DNA of 64,000 bases from positions 868,001-932,000 of the forward strand of contig CBDBHH010000005.1 in NCBI GenBank assembly GCA_965205535.1, read 5' to 3'. The stretch is from UBA8079 sp965205535. Lineage in GTDB: Bacteria; Pseudomonadota; Alphaproteobacteria; UBA6615. The notes under the pieces were generated by a model. It saw only the letters and a list, made by a program, of their open reading frames with translations. It ran no database searches and had not been told where the DNA came from. The position numbers and the translations under genes were made by a program. The stretch's first letter is position 1. Each line of letters starts with the position of its first letter. Below are positions 9,690 through 18,569 of this stretch, piece by piece.

Positions 9690-10600
9690 GCGAACACCGT
9701 GCCCGCCGCGACCGGTCGCCCGCGTAGATACTCCGCCGCCGCCATGGCCGCCTTGCCGGCCCGCTGGACCGTGACCAGCCGCAATCCGCCGTCGCTGCAC
9801 GCGACGGTCAGCTCATCGTCGAGCACCGTCCCGGGCGCGTCCTGGCCCGCGACGACCTCCGCCGCCAGGACCTTGATCCGCTCGCCGTCATGTTCGAACC
9901 AGGCGCCGGGCCAGGGTGCGAAGGCGCGCACATGACGATCCAGAACCGCCGCCGGCTGCGCCCAGTCAATCCGTTCCTCGCCGCGTTCGATTTTGGCCGC
10001 ATAGGTCTCGCCCACATCCGGTTGCGCAACCGCCTGTAGTGCGCCAGCCTCCAGGCCCGCCAGCGCATCCACGATCAATCGGCCACCGAGTGTCGCCAGC
10101 GCGTCGTGGAGCATGCCCGCGTCGGTCTCAACGGTGATCGGGACCGCCGCGCGGAGCAGCTCCGGCCCGGTGTCGAGCCCCGCATCCATCTGCATGATCG
10201 TGACACCGGTCTCGGCATCACCTGCCTGGATGGCGCGCTGGATCGGCGCCGCGCCGCGCCAGCGCGGCAGCAGCGACGCGTGGATATTGATGCAGCCGAG
10301 CCGCGGCGCGTCGAGCACCGGCTGGGGCAGGATCAGCCCGTAGGCGACGACCACGGCGGCGTCGAGATTCAAAGCCGCGAACTCGGCCTGGGTCTCTGCG
10401 TCGCGCAGGCTTGCCGGGGTGCGCACCGGGATACCCGCCGTGTCGGCGCGATCGTGAACGGCCGAGCGGCGTTCGCTCTGGCCGCGGCCCGCCGGGCGCG
10501 GCGGCTGGGTGTAGACGTACGCGATCTCATGGCCCGCCGCGCGCAGTGCGTCGAGGGCCGGAACGGAAAAATCCGGTGTGCCGAGAAAGGCTATACGCAT
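9686..10600 (-). CDS. fmt: Methionyl-tRNA formyltransferase
   Basis: A 304-residue enzyme that formylates initiator Met-tRNA with 10-formyl-tetrahydrofolate. It begins MRIAFLGTPDFSVPALDAL, has the catalytic segment INIHASLLPRWRGAAPIQRA, and the metal/substrate loop MQMDAGLDTGPEL. Length is normal. It lies 47 bases downstream of def, the deformylase that removes the group it adds, and overlaps truA by four bases. Confidence 0.98.
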   Translation of the reverse strand: MRIAFLGTPDFSVPALDALRAAGHEIAYVYTQPPRPAGRGQSERRSAVHDRADTAGIPVRTPASLRDAETQAEFAALNLDAAVVVAYGLILPQPVLDAPRLGCINIHASLLPRWRGAAPIQRAIQAGDAETGVTIMQMDAGLDTGPELLRAAVPITVETDAGMLHDALATLGGRLIVDALAGLEAGALQAVAQPDVGETYAAKIERGEERIDWAQPAAVLDRHVRAFAPWPGAWFEHDGERIKVLAAEVVAGQDAPGTVLDDELTVACSDGGLRLVTVQRAGKAAMAAAEYLRGRPVAAGTVFA

Positions 10601-10647
10601 ATTTCGTGCCGTCCCGTTTTATCCGCGCGGCAAAGGATTGCCGGCGT

Positions 10648-11160
10648 CTAGGCCTGCGCGCGCTTCAGCTTCTTCATCTTGCGCAGGATAATATTCCGCT
10701 TGAGCGGTGTCAGATAGTCGATGAACAGAACCCCGTCGAGATGATCGATCTCGTGCTGGATGCACGCCGACAAGAGCCCGCTCGCTTCCAGCTCCTGTTG
10801 CGCCCCATCGGGGTCGAGAAAGCCGACCCTGATTTCGCGCGACCGCGACACCTCGGCATAGTGATCAGGAATGGACAGGCAGCCCTCTTCGGCCACCACA
10901 TCCTCATCCGATCGCCAGGTGATCTCAGGGTTGATCATCCGGTAGGGCTGTGCCGCCTCGTCCTCGCGCGCCACGTCGCACACGATAACCCGATGGGTCG
11001 CGGCCACCTGAGGCGCCGACAGGCCGATCCCGGGCGCGTCGTACATGGTCTCGAGCATATCGTCGAGCAACTGGCGCACGCCGTCATCGATCGACACGAC
11101 CGGTTCGCACTTCGTTTTCAGCACCGGATCCGGCGCCAGAACGATCGGCAGTTTCGCCAT
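10648..11160 (-). CDS. def: Peptide deformylase
   Basis: A 170-residue metalloenzyme that removes the formyl group from nascent proteins. All three family motifs are present: GIGLSAPQ, EEGCLSIP (Cys metal ligand) and QHEIDHLDG (His-Glu-His). The C-terminus is rich in lysine and arginine (LKRNIILRKMKKLKRAQA), as in many homologues. It is the first gene of the def-fmt-truA-MFS operon and is divergent from rmuC, so the 116 bases between them should hold both promoters. Confidence 0.98.
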   Translation of the reverse strand: MAKLPIVLAPDPVLKTKCEPVVSIDDGVRQLLDDMLETMYDAPGIGLSAPQVAATHRVIVCDVAREDEAAQPYRMINPEITWRSDEDVVAEEGCLSIPDHYAEVSRSREIRVGFLDPDGAQQELEASGLLSACIQHEIDHLDGVLFIDYLTPLKRNIILRKMKKLKRAQA

Positions 11161-11276
11161 CGCAGGAGACCCTTAGAACAGAGAAAATCCAAGCAATTCG
11201 GGATGTTACCTATGGCCTCCCATCCCCGGCGTCAAGCCGAGCGGCGACTCAAAGCCTCGATTGCTAGAATGGCGCC

Positions 11277-12425
11277 ATGGATATCCTGCTTCTGATCGTC
11301 GCCGTCATCGGTGCCGTTGCCATTGGCGCGGCCGCCGCCGCCTTTCTGCTGCGCAAGCGCGCCGCCGAGGACACGCCCGAAACCAACAGCGACGTGCTCG
11401 CCCTTTCCGAGCGTTTGTCCCAGATGACCGAAGCTCAGGCGGCACAGCAGGCCCAGCTCGCCCAGACCCTGCAGGCTCAGGAACGCGCACTGGCCAAGGC
11501 GGTCGACGACCGGCTGCAGCTCCTGACGGGCAAGATCAACGAGACCCTGGAAAAGACCAACAAGACCCAGAAGACAAATCTCGACGAACTCAAGGAGCGG
11601 CTGGTGCGGATCGACACCGCCCAGAAGAATCTCTCTGACCTCTCGTCACAGGTCGTCGGGCTGCAGGACATCCTGTCCAACAAGCAGGCACGCGGTGCGT
11701 TCGGCGAAGTCCAGCTACAGGGCCTAGTCGAGGCGGTGTTGCCACCCGACGGTTATACCTTCCAGGCGACCCTGGCCGACGGCAAACGCGCCGACTGCCT
11801 GCTCGACCTGCCCAACCCGCCCGGCCCCATCGTGATCGATGCGAAGTTCCCGCTGGAGGCGTGGCGCCAACTCCAGGCTGCGGAAACTGAAACAGAGCGC
11901 AAGGAGGCCGAGCGCGCGCTGCGCCGCGACGTCGGCGTCCATGTGAAAGCGATCGCGGAGAAATATATCGTACCGGGCGAGACCGCCGACGCCGCACTCA
12001 TGTTCCTGCCCTCCGAAGCCGTTTATGCAGAACTGCATTCATCCTTCGCCGACGTCGTGGACGCGGCCAACCGGGCCAAGGTCTTCATCGTCTCTCCCAC
12101 GACCCTGTGGGCATTGCTCAACACCATGCGCGCGGTGATGAAGGACGTGCGCATGAAAGAGGCCGCCGGGGTGATCCAGATCGAGGTCATGAAAATGCTC
12201 GAGGATGTGGAACGGCTCGACAAGCGGGTGGGCCATCTGGAGGCGCATTTCGCGCTGGCCAAGAAGGACATCCGCGAAATCCGCACCTCGACCGGCAAGA
12301 TCACCCGGCGCGGTGATCAGATTCAGGACATCCAGCTCGGGGAAAGCGACGTTCCGGCAATCGAAGACGCGCTCGACGGGCCACCCGAAGACGACGACCG
12401 CCCTCTTCTGCGCACGGTCGAATAG
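11277..12425 (+). CDS. rmuC: DNA recombination protein RmuC
   Basis: A 382-residue protein with one N-terminal membrane anchor (LLLIVAVIGAVAIGAAAAAF), a coiled-coil region to about residue 130 and the RmuC core (SNKQARGAFGEVQL, VIDAKFPLEAW, MFLPSEAVYAEL, VSPTTLWALLNT). RmuC proteins limit inversions and carry a predicted endonuclease-like fold; their exact reaction is poorly known. It converges with recR. Confidence 0.95.
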   Translation: MDILLLIVAVIGAVAIGAAAAAFLLRKRAAEDTPETNSDVLALSERLSQMTEAQAAQQAQLAQTLQAQERALAKAVDDRLQLLTGKINETLEKTNKTQKTNLDELKERLVRIDTAQKNLSDLSSQVVGLQDILSNKQARGAFGEVQLQGLVEAVLPPDGYTFQATLADGKRADCLLDLPNPPGPIVIDAKFPLEAWRQLQAAETETERKEAERALRRDVGVHVKAIAEKYIVPGETADAALMFLPSEAVYAELHSSFADVVDAANRAKVFIVSPTTLWALLNTMRAVMKDVRMKEAAGVIQIEVMKMLEDVERLDKRVGHLEAHFALAKKDIREIRTSTGKITRRGDQIQDIQLGESDVPAIEDALDGPPEDDDRPLLRTVE

Positions 12426-12443
12426 AGAAACCTTGCCTGGGTG

Positions 12444-13034
12444 TCAGACCTCCCGCCGGCTCTTGAGCGCGGCGGTCAACGTCCCGTCGTCCAGATAGTC
12501 GAGTTCACCGCCCACCGGTACGCCGTGGGCCAGGCGCGAAATCTTTACGCCCGAATCCACCAGCCGCTCGGTGATGTAATGGGCCGTGGTCTGCCCCGCG
12601 ACGGTCGCGTTGGTCGCGAGGATGACCTCGCCGACCGCGTCCGACCGTGCCCGGTCGAGCAACTGGCCGATCCGCAAATCGTCGGGACCGACGCCATCGA
12701 GCGCCGACAGGGTGCCGCCCAGAACATGGTAGAGGCCTCCGAACGAAGCCGTACGCTCCAGCGCCCAGAGATCGGCCACATCCTCGATCACGCAAATCAC
12801 GCCGCGATCGCGCTCCATATCGTCACAGATCCGGCAGGGATCGACGGAATCTATGTTCCCGCAATTGCTGCAGGTCCGGATCGCGGCCACCACCCCCGTC
12901 AACGCCTCGGCGAGCGGCTGCATGAATTGCGGGCGCTTGATCAGGTGCAGCGCGGCGCGGCGGGCCGAACGCGGCCCAAGCCCCGGCAGCTTCGCCAGCA
13001 GATCGACGAGCCGTTCGATTTCAGGCGTCGACAT
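12444..13034 (-). CDS. recR: Recombination mediator RecR
   Basis: A 196-residue protein that works with RecO (and RecF) to load RecA on single-stranded DNA. It has the N-terminal helix-hairpin-helix (LAKLPGLGPRSARRAALHL), a four-cysteine zinc finger (CSNCGNIDSVDPCRIC) and a Toprim domain with VIEDVADLWALE and GEVILATNATVAGQTTA. It starts 14 bases after ybaB, in the usual dnaX-ybaB-recR order. Confidence 0.98.
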   Translation of the reverse strand: MSTPEIERLVDLLAKLPGLGPRSARRAALHLIKRPQFMQPLAEALTGVVAAIRTCSNCGNIDSVDPCRICDDMERDRGVICVIEDVADLWALERTASFGGLYHVLGGTLSALDGVGPDDLRIGQLLDRARSDAVGEVILATNATVAGQTTAHYITERLVDSGVKISRLAHGVPVGGELDYLDDGTLTAALKSRREV

Positions 13035-13048
13035 TCAAACCCGGCGCG

Positions 13049-13378
13049 TCAGCCGCCGAACGGCATGTTGAAGCCCGGCGGCAGTTCCAGGCCACCCGTG
13101 AGTTCCTTCATCTGGTCGGCCGCCTGTTGTTCGGACTTCACCTTGGCATCGGCATGCGCCGCGACGATCAGGTCTTCGAGGATATCCGCATCAGCCGGGT
13201 TCACCAGGCTCAGGTCGATCCGGATTCCCTTCATCTCGCCCTTGCCGTTGAGGGTCACGGTCACCATCCCCGCCGCCGACGAGCCCTCGACCGTCATTTC
13301 TGCCAGACGCTCCTGCATCTCGCCCATCTTGGCTTGCATTTCCTGCGCCTGCTTCATCAACTGACCGAGATTTTTCAT
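13049..13378 (-). CDS. YbaB/EbfC family nucleoid-associated protein
   Basis: A 109-residue DNA-binding protein of the YbaB/EbfC family. The N-terminal helix is rich in glutamine and methionine (LMKQAQEMQAKMGEMQERLA) and is followed by VTVTLNGKGEMKGIRID, the family core. The ATG at 13378 overlaps the dnaX stop as ATGA. Proteins of this family bind DNA as dimers with little sequence preference in most species. Confidence 0.96.
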   Translation of the reverse strand: MKNLGQLMKQAQEMQAKMGEMQERLAEMTVEGSSAAGMVTVTLNGKGEMKGIRIDLSLVNPADADILEDLIVAAHADAKVKSEQQAADQMKELTGGLELPPGFNMPFGG

Positions 13379-15366
13379 GCGTCGTCATCCTCAGTTTCAT
13401 CGTCGTCTTCGGCGGGCGCGGCATCGGGCAGCAGATCGGCGGTGCCCGCATCACGCAGTTCGACCTTTTCTATGCTGGCGCCGGGAAAGGCCTCGAGTGC
13501 GGCCCGCACGACCGGGTGCTCGGCCGCCTCGCGATAGGTCGCTGCTTCGGCCTCTTCATCCTGCTCGGCGAGGGTCGCCACGCCCTGCTCGCCCGAAACA
13601 CTCACTTGCCAATGTGCGCCCAGCCATTCGCGCAACCGGTTCAGCACCTGCCCCGGCAGGTCGGACGGCGCGTGCTCGTTGGGACGAAACTCAAGCCGAC
13701 CCGGCTCGTAGGTCACCATGTGCACGTTGTTGTAGAGATGGCTGCGCAGGGCGATCTCGCGGCGCTCAGCGAACAGCTCAACGAGTTCCCGAAAACTCTG
13801 GGGGTCGGCCAGCGCCTGAGGCGCAGGGTCAGGGGTCGGCTCGGGTGCCGGCATTTCGCGCGTGGCCACGGCCGCTGCCGCATCACCGCCATTGCCGGCA
13901 ACCGCCTGCGAACCGCCGTTCCCGGCGGGTGATGGTTCGGCGGCGGGAGGCGATGCTGCAGCCGATGCCGCGGCCGATTCCGGTGCGGGCTCATTTTCAA
14001 GCTTCTTGATGATGTCGCCGGGTGACGGCATGTCGGCGGCATGGGCGAGGCGGATCAACACCATCTCCGCCGCAGGCATGGCCGACGGCGCGCGCTGCAC
14101 CTCGCCGACACCCTTCAGCAAGATCTGCCAGGCGCGCGACAGTACGGCGACCGTCAGACCATCGGCCATTGCCTGCCCACGGGTGCGTTCGAGCTCGGAA
14201 ACGGCCGCGTCCTCCGCCGCCCGGGGCACGATTTTGACCCGCGTGATCCAGTGGCTCAGCTCGAGCAAATCCTGCAGCACCGCCAACGGGTCGGCACCGG
14301 CATCATGGAGCGTGCCCAGGCCCGCCAGCGCATCGGCGATGCGGCCGGCCATCAGGGCTTCGAACATGTCGAATACGGCCGCGCTGTCGGCGGTGCCGAG
14401 CATGACGCGAATATTCTCCTCGGTCGCCTCGGCGCCGCCGGAGCAATAGGCCGAAATCGCCTGGTCGAGCAGTGACAGGCCGTCACGCACCGAACCATCG
14501 GCGGCGCGCGCGATCAGGCGCAGCGCGCCCTCCTCGAGTTTCGCGTTCTCGGCATCCGCGATCCCGCCGAAGTGGGCCATCAGCTCGTCTGCGCCGACCC
14601 GACGCAGGTCGAAACGCTGACAGCGCGACAGTACCGTGACCGGGACCTTGCGGATTTCGGTCGTCGCGAAGATGAACTTCACATGCTCGGGGGGTTCTTC
14701 CAGCGTCTTCAGCAGCGCGTTGAACGCGTGCCGCGACAGCATGTGAACCTCATCGATGATGTAGACCTTGTAGCGCCCGAACACCGGCCGGTAGCGCACC
14801 CCGTCGAGAATTTCCCGAATGTCGTCGACGCCAGTCCGGCTCGCGGCGTCGACCTCGATCACGTCGGGATGGCGATCCTCGGCGATCGCCACGCATTGTT
14901 CGTCGTCGGCAGCGGGCGAGATCGTCGGGCCATCCAGCGCATTCAGGCATTTGGCGATGATGCGTGCGGTCGTGGTTTTGCCCACCCCGCGTACCCCGGT
15001 CAGGATGAAGGCATGGGCCACACGGTCGAGGGCGAACGCATTGGTCAGGGTGCGTACCAGCGCCTCCTGACCGATCAGCTCGTCAAATCCCTGCGGGCGA
15101 TACTTGCGCGCCAGCACCTGATAGTCCGGCGTGGCGTCGCTCTCGGTCACGGGTGCTGCGGCGGGCGGTGCCGCGGCTTCGGGCGGCGCAGGCGCTTCGG
15201 CTGGTTCCGATGCGGGCTCGGGCTCAGGCGCGGGATCACCGCCGCCATCGAGAAAGCTGCCCTGATTGGGATCGTCGATGGTGGGGCTGCCGTCGAGAGA
15301 CTCATCCGCGTCCGCGATTGGCGGTTCACCCGGCTGATCTTCGAGGTCGGCAGTCATCGGTGTCAC
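13375..15366 (-). CDS. dnaX: DNA polymerase III subunit gamma/tau
   Basis: A 663-residue clamp-loader ATPase. After an acidic/proline-rich N-terminal extension of about 85 residues it begins YQVLARKYRPQGFDELIGQE. Walker A is GVRGVGKTTT, the Walker B region is YIIDEVHML, and the sensor/arginine finger region TVLSRCQRF is present. A proline/alanine-rich linker separates it from the tau C-terminal part. The Cys4 zinc knuckle normally found between Walker A and the DAAS motif is degraded here: the segment reads PAADDEQC. No A-rich slippery heptamer for making gamma by frameshift was seen. The C-terminus is strongly acidic. ybaB and recR follow in one unit. Confidence 0.96.
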   Translation of the reverse strand: MTPMTADLEDQPGEPPIADADESLDGSPTIDDPNQGSFLDGGGDPAPEPEPASEPAEAPAPPEAAAPPAAAPVTESDATPDYQVLARKYRPQGFDELIGQEALVRTLTNAFALDRVAHAFILTGVRGVGKTTTARIIAKCLNALDGPTISPAADDEQCVAIAEDRHPDVIEVDAASRTGVDDIREILDGVRYRPVFGRYKVYIIDEVHMLSRHAFNALLKTLEEPPEHVKFIFATTEIRKVPVTVLSRCQRFDLRRVGADELMAHFGGIADAENAKLEEGALRLIARAADGSVRDGLSLLDQAISAYCSGGAEATEENIRVMLGTADSAAVFDMFEALMAGRIADALAGLGTLHDAGADPLAVLQDLLELSHWITRVKIVPRAAEDAAVSELERTRGQAMADGLTVAVLSRAWQILLKGVGEVQRAPSAMPAAEMVLIRLAHAADMPSPGDIIKKLENEPAPESAAASAAASPPAAEPSPAGNGGSQAVAGNGGDAAAAVATREMPAPEPTPDPAPQALADPQSFRELVELFAERREIALRSHLYNNVHMVTYEPGRLEFRPNEHAPSDLPGQVLNRLREWLGAHWQVSVSGEQGVATLAEQDEEAEAATYREAAEHPVVRAALEAFPGASIEKVELRDAGTADLLPDAAPAEDDDETEDDDA

Positions 15367-15419
15367 GTGTTCCCGGACAGGTTGGTTCCACTACCAATAT
15401 CCGATTCGGTGTTCGAGGT

Positions 15420-15515
15420 GGGAGACCGGTTGAATACGACCCGGGCGAAACTCGTTACGGCTGCTTCCTTCCGGACCTGACCGGGTTAGCGAGGCGCTCG
15501 TCCGCCCGGCCTCCC
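15420..15515 (-). ncRNA. ffs: Signal recognition particle RNA (4.5S, small bacterial type)
   Basis: On the minus strand the domain IV signature GGTCAGGTCCGGAAGGAAGC is present, which carries the Ffh-binding loops and tetraloop. The ends pair perfectly: GGGAGGCCGG at the 5' end with CCGGTCTCCC at the 3' end (one G-U), giving a hairpin of about 96 nt, the normal length for the short SRP RNA. It lies just upstream of dnaX on the same strand, a common alphaproteobacterial arrangement. End positions are estimated from the outer stem. Confidence 0.93.
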
Positions 15516-15642
15516 GCGCGCACTATACCAGATCATGGAGCACGATAAACAACGGCTAAACCAACAATCCCGGGCTCTTTCCACAGGTCGAAAGCTATGA
15601 CAGGTTACGGCCCGATCCCGCCCGCAAACCGAAGGCCAGACC

Positions 15643-16554
15643 GTGTCCCGCAACTATTATTCCAGCGACTATCTCGATCGCGTTTCGCATTTGCGCAACG
15701 ATCTGGACTGGTTGGCCGAGCAGATGTCCGCCGCCAGCAGCCGCCTGTTGCCCGTTTGGCAGCAAAACAATCTTGTGGTTAGCGGCGAGACGGTCGCGGC
15801 CGCAGAGCTTGAAGTCCACCATATCGAGAGCCTGCGCGCCGACGACGTCGAGCCGATCCTGCTGGGCCTGGTAGACGGCACTGCCTATTTCACCCTCGAC
15901 GTCAGTCACATCCCCGACCCGCATGAACATGAAGTTCTGGCCGCAGCGGGCCTGTTTGAAGATCTGCGCAAGGTCGGCCCCTATGTGGGCCGCGAAGAGG
16001 GCAATCTGCTCGCCTATGCGCGCGGCATCAATTACTGGCACCAGCGTCACCGCTTTTGCGGCGTGTGCGGCGCCCCGACCCGGAGCGTATCCGCCGGCCA
16101 TCAGCGCCGCTGCACCGACGCTGCCTGCGACGCGTCGCACTTCCCGCGCACAGACGTGGCCTGCATCATGCTCGTCTATGACGACGACCGGATCATCATG
16201 GGTAAATCCCCCCGCTTCCAGGGCCGCATGCAGTCGGTGCTCGCGGGCTTCCTGGAACCGGGCGAAACGCTGGAAGATTGTGTCGCGCGTGAGGTTTTCG
16301 AGGAAGTCGGCGTGCGGGTCACCGACGTCGAGTACCAGCATTCCCAGCCCTGGCCGTTCCCGGCATCCCTGATGGTGGGTTTTCGTGCACGCGCGCTCGA
16401 CACCGAGATCACCATCGACGAGAAGGAACTCTTGTCGGCAGAGTGGCTATCGCGTGCGGAACTGAAGGCAACTACACCGGACTCGCCCGTCCAGCTGCCG
16501 CGGCCGGACTCGATCGCCCGACGCCTGATCGAGGAATGGCTCGCCGAGGACTGA
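15643..16554 (+). CDS. nudC: NAD(+) diphosphatase NudC
   Basis: A 303-residue Nudix hydrolase that cleaves NADH/NAD and can remove NAD caps from RNA in characterised homologues. A four-cysteine zinc ribbon (FCGVCG ... RCTDAAC) is followed by the Nudix box GFLEPGETLEDCVAREVFEE and by SQPWPFPASLM, the motif that separates NudC from other Nudix proteins. The start is a GTG at 15643, preceded by GAAGG. It stands alone between the SRP RNA and a repeat. Confidence 0.94.
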   Translation: MSRNYYSSDYLDRVSHLRNDLDWLAEQMSAASSRLLPVWQQNNLVVSGETVAAAELEVHHIESLRADDVEPILLGLVDGTAYFTLDVSHIPDPHEHEVLAAAGLFEDLRKVGPYVGREEGNLLAYARGINYWHQRHRFCGVCGAPTRSVSAGHQRRCTDAACDASHFPRTDVACIMLVYDDDRIIMGKSPRFQGRMQSVLAGFLEPGETLEDCVAREVFEEVGVRVTDVEYQHSQPWPFPASLMVGFRARALDTEITIDEKELLSAEWLSRAELKATTPDSPVQLPRPDSIARRLIEEWLAED

Positions 16555-16557
16555 GCA

Positions 16558-16676
16558 TTCCGCATGCTTCGAGACGCCGCCTGCGGCGGCTCCTCAGCAT
16601 GAGGAATCACACACTCGCCTCATCCTGAGGAGGCCGACGGCGCATCGCGACGGCGGTCGTCTCGAAGGAGACGCGG
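16558..16676. repeat. REP-like palindromic intergenic repeat pair
   Basis: The gap between nudC and pheA has two inverted, partly self-complementary blocks. The first runs from GCATGCTTCGAGACGCCGCC to CCTCAGCATGAGG, the second from CTCATCCTGAGGAGGC to GTCTCGAAGGA. Each can fold alone, and the two blocks are inverted copies of each other. The pattern of a TTCGAGACG block with a GGCTCCTCAGSATGAGG block is a widespread extragenic palindrome in Alphaproteobacteria, from general knowledge. It lies between the 3' ends of two convergent genes and may act as a transcription stop for both. Confidence 0.7.
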
Positions 16677-16684
16677 CGTACGCT

Positions 16685-17554
16685 CTACTGGTTGCGGTAA
16701 TCCGCCGCCAGAAACACGCCCAGCACCCGGACATTCTTCGAGAAGTAATCCAGTTCCTCGAACGCCTGCGCCACGGCCGGGTCTGCCGGGTGGCCCTCGA
16801 TCTCGGCATAGAAACGGGCCACCGAGAAACGGTCGCCGGAGATATAGCTTTCCAGCTTGGTGATGTTCACGCCGTTCGTTGCGAACCCGCCCATGGCCTT
16901 GTAGAGCGCCGCGGGCACCGACCGCACCTGGAAGATCAGCGATGTCATACACGGGCCCGCACCGGGGTCCGGGTCACGCCGCGCACGGGCCAGCACAACA
17001 AAACGCGTCGTGTTGCCGATCCGGTCTTCGAAGCGTGAGCGCAGCACCTGCAGATCGTAGATCTCGCCCGCGAGCGGCGGCGCCAGAGCGCCGATGGTCG
17101 GGTCACCCAGGTCGGCGACCTCCAGGGCCGAGCCCGCCGTGTCGGCACGTGCGGCCGTGCGCACACCCAGCTGTGCCAGCTGCTCACGACACTGCGCCAG
17201 CGCCTGGGCATGGCTGCGCACTTCAACCAGGCCCTCAAGGGTCGCATCCTTGGTGGCCAGCAACTGGTACTGCACCTCGAGGAAATGCTCGCGAATGATG
17301 TTGAGGCTCGATTCCGGCAGAAGGTGATGGATATCGGCCACCCGCCCGCCGAGCGAGTTCTCGATCGGAATCATCGCCAGCTCGGCCTTGCCCTCTTTCT
17401 CGACCGCGGCGAAGGCATCCTCGAAGGTGGCGCAGGCGAGCGGCGTCATATCCGGAAACGCCTGCTGGCACGCAATGTGCGAGTTGGCGCCGGGAACACC
17501 CTGATAGGCGATAGTCGTGGCCGGATCGCCGGCCTGCTGGTTCGTATCGGTCAT
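16685..17554 (-). CDS. pheA: Prephenate dehydratase
   Basis: A 289-residue monofunctional enzyme converting prephenate to phenylpyruvate for phenylalanine synthesis. The catalytic domain (residues about 14-190) begins IAYQGVPGANSHIA and has MIPIENSLGGRVADIHHLL and the GNTTRFVVLAR segment that holds the catalytic threonine. A C-terminal ACT domain (about 200-280; VNITKLESYISGDRF) should bind phenylalanine for feedback control. It starts 36 bases after kdsB, so the two probably share a transcript. Confidence 0.95.
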   Translation of the reverse strand: MTDTNQQAGDPATTIAYQGVPGANSHIACQQAFPDMTPLACATFEDAFAAVEKEGKAELAMIPIENSLGGRVADIHHLLPESSLNIIREHFLEVQYQLLATKDATLEGLVEVRSHAQALAQCREQLAQLGVRTAARADTAGSALEVADLGDPTIGALAPPLAGEIYDLQVLRSRFEDRIGNTTRFVVLARARRDPDPGAGPCMTSLIFQVRSVPAALYKAMGGFATNGVNITKLESYISGDRFSVARFYAEIEGHPADPAVAQAFEELDYFSKNVRVLGVFLAADYRNQ

Positions 17555-17590
17555 CGTCGATGGCTTCTTTCGCGAAAACGCGCGTGCCTG

Positions 17591-18367
17591 CTATGCCAGC
17601 AATGCCCGCGCGCGTTCAAGATCGGCCGGAGTATCGACACCGAGGGGAACGGTGTCAACGCGCGCCGCATCGATGCGCATGCCCGCCTCCAGCGCCCGCA
17701 ATTGCTCCAGCTTCTCGCGCTGTTCCAGCGGGCTGGCCGGAAGTGTGACGAAACGTTCGAGCGCGGCCCGGCGGTAGGCGTAGAGTCCGATGTGATGAAA
17801 ATGATCACCGGGGCCCGTCGGCACCGTGGCACGGCTGAAGTAAAGCGCACGACCAGAAGCGGCCGCGCCGTCGCCTGCAAGAACCGCCTTCACCACATTC
17901 GGGTTGTCGCGCTCGGCCTCCTCGGTAATGGCACAGACCGCCGTGGCGATATCCACGGCCGGATCGTCGAGCACCGCGACCGTTGCCCGCACGATGGCCG
18001 GATCGAGGGTCGGAAGATCGCCCTGCAGGTTCACCACCGCGTCATGGGCACCTGCCGGATCAAACACCGCCAGGGCGGCCTGGATTCGGTCGGAGCCCGA
18101 CGGCAGGTCCGGGTCGGTCAACACGGCCTGCCCCCCTGCAGCGGCCACCGCGTCAGCGATTTCGGCCTCGACACACGCGATTACGACCGGCCCGACTTCG
18201 GCTTCTTCGGCGCGGCGCAGGCACTGCACGATCATGGGAAGGCCACAGATATCGGCCAGCGGTTTGCCCGGCAGGCGCGTGGATGCCATGCGCGCGGGAA
18301 TCAGAACCACCGGGTTTGTCGGCGGGGTGCGGGATTCGTCTTGATTCGACAGGGTTCGGGTCTCCAT
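17591..18367 (-). CDS. kdsB: 3-deoxy-manno-octulosonate cytidylyltransferase
   Basis: A 258-residue enzyme that activates Kdo as CMP-Kdo for lipopolysaccharide. The nucleotide-binding start VVLIPARMASTRLPGKPLAD and the sugar-site pieces VVNLQGDLPTLDP and HIGLYAYRRAALERFV are clear. The ATG at 18367 adds about 18 polar residues before the core. Its presence shows a Kdo-containing outer membrane. It is divergent from the cytochrome gene and leads the kdsB-pheA unit. Confidence 0.95.
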   Translation of the reverse strand: METRTLSNQDESRTPPTNPVVLIPARMASTRLPGKPLADICGLPMIVQCLRRAEEAEVGPVVIACVEAEIADAVAAAGGQAVLTDPDLPSGSDRIQAALAVFDPAGAHDAVVNLQGDLPTLDPAIVRATVAVLDDPAVDIATAVCAITEEAERDNPNVVKAVLAGDGAAASGRALYFSRATVPTGPGDHFHHIGLYAYRRAALERFVTLPASPLEQREKLEQLRALEAGMRIDAARVDTVPLGVDTPADLERARALLA

Positions 18368-18569
18368 TACAGGCGCTGCGACCTAATGCCGCGAGCCCCA
18401 GATCGGCGCTGGCCGGGGGGCCAGACGGAAGATATATCTCGAAGCGCGAGAACGGAACCGTCACCGTGTTGCGGGGGGCCGTGGACAGGTGCACGATCGC
18501 TCGCTAAATTCGCGGCGCGCGGGATGTTCCGCCCGCGAAACGATCCGGTTTAAACGGGGAATACGACGT

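Noticed and set aside
13375..15366. Programmed frameshift in dnaX producing the short gamma form
   Set aside because: No A-rich slippery heptamer seen near the domain III boundary in this GC-rich gene.
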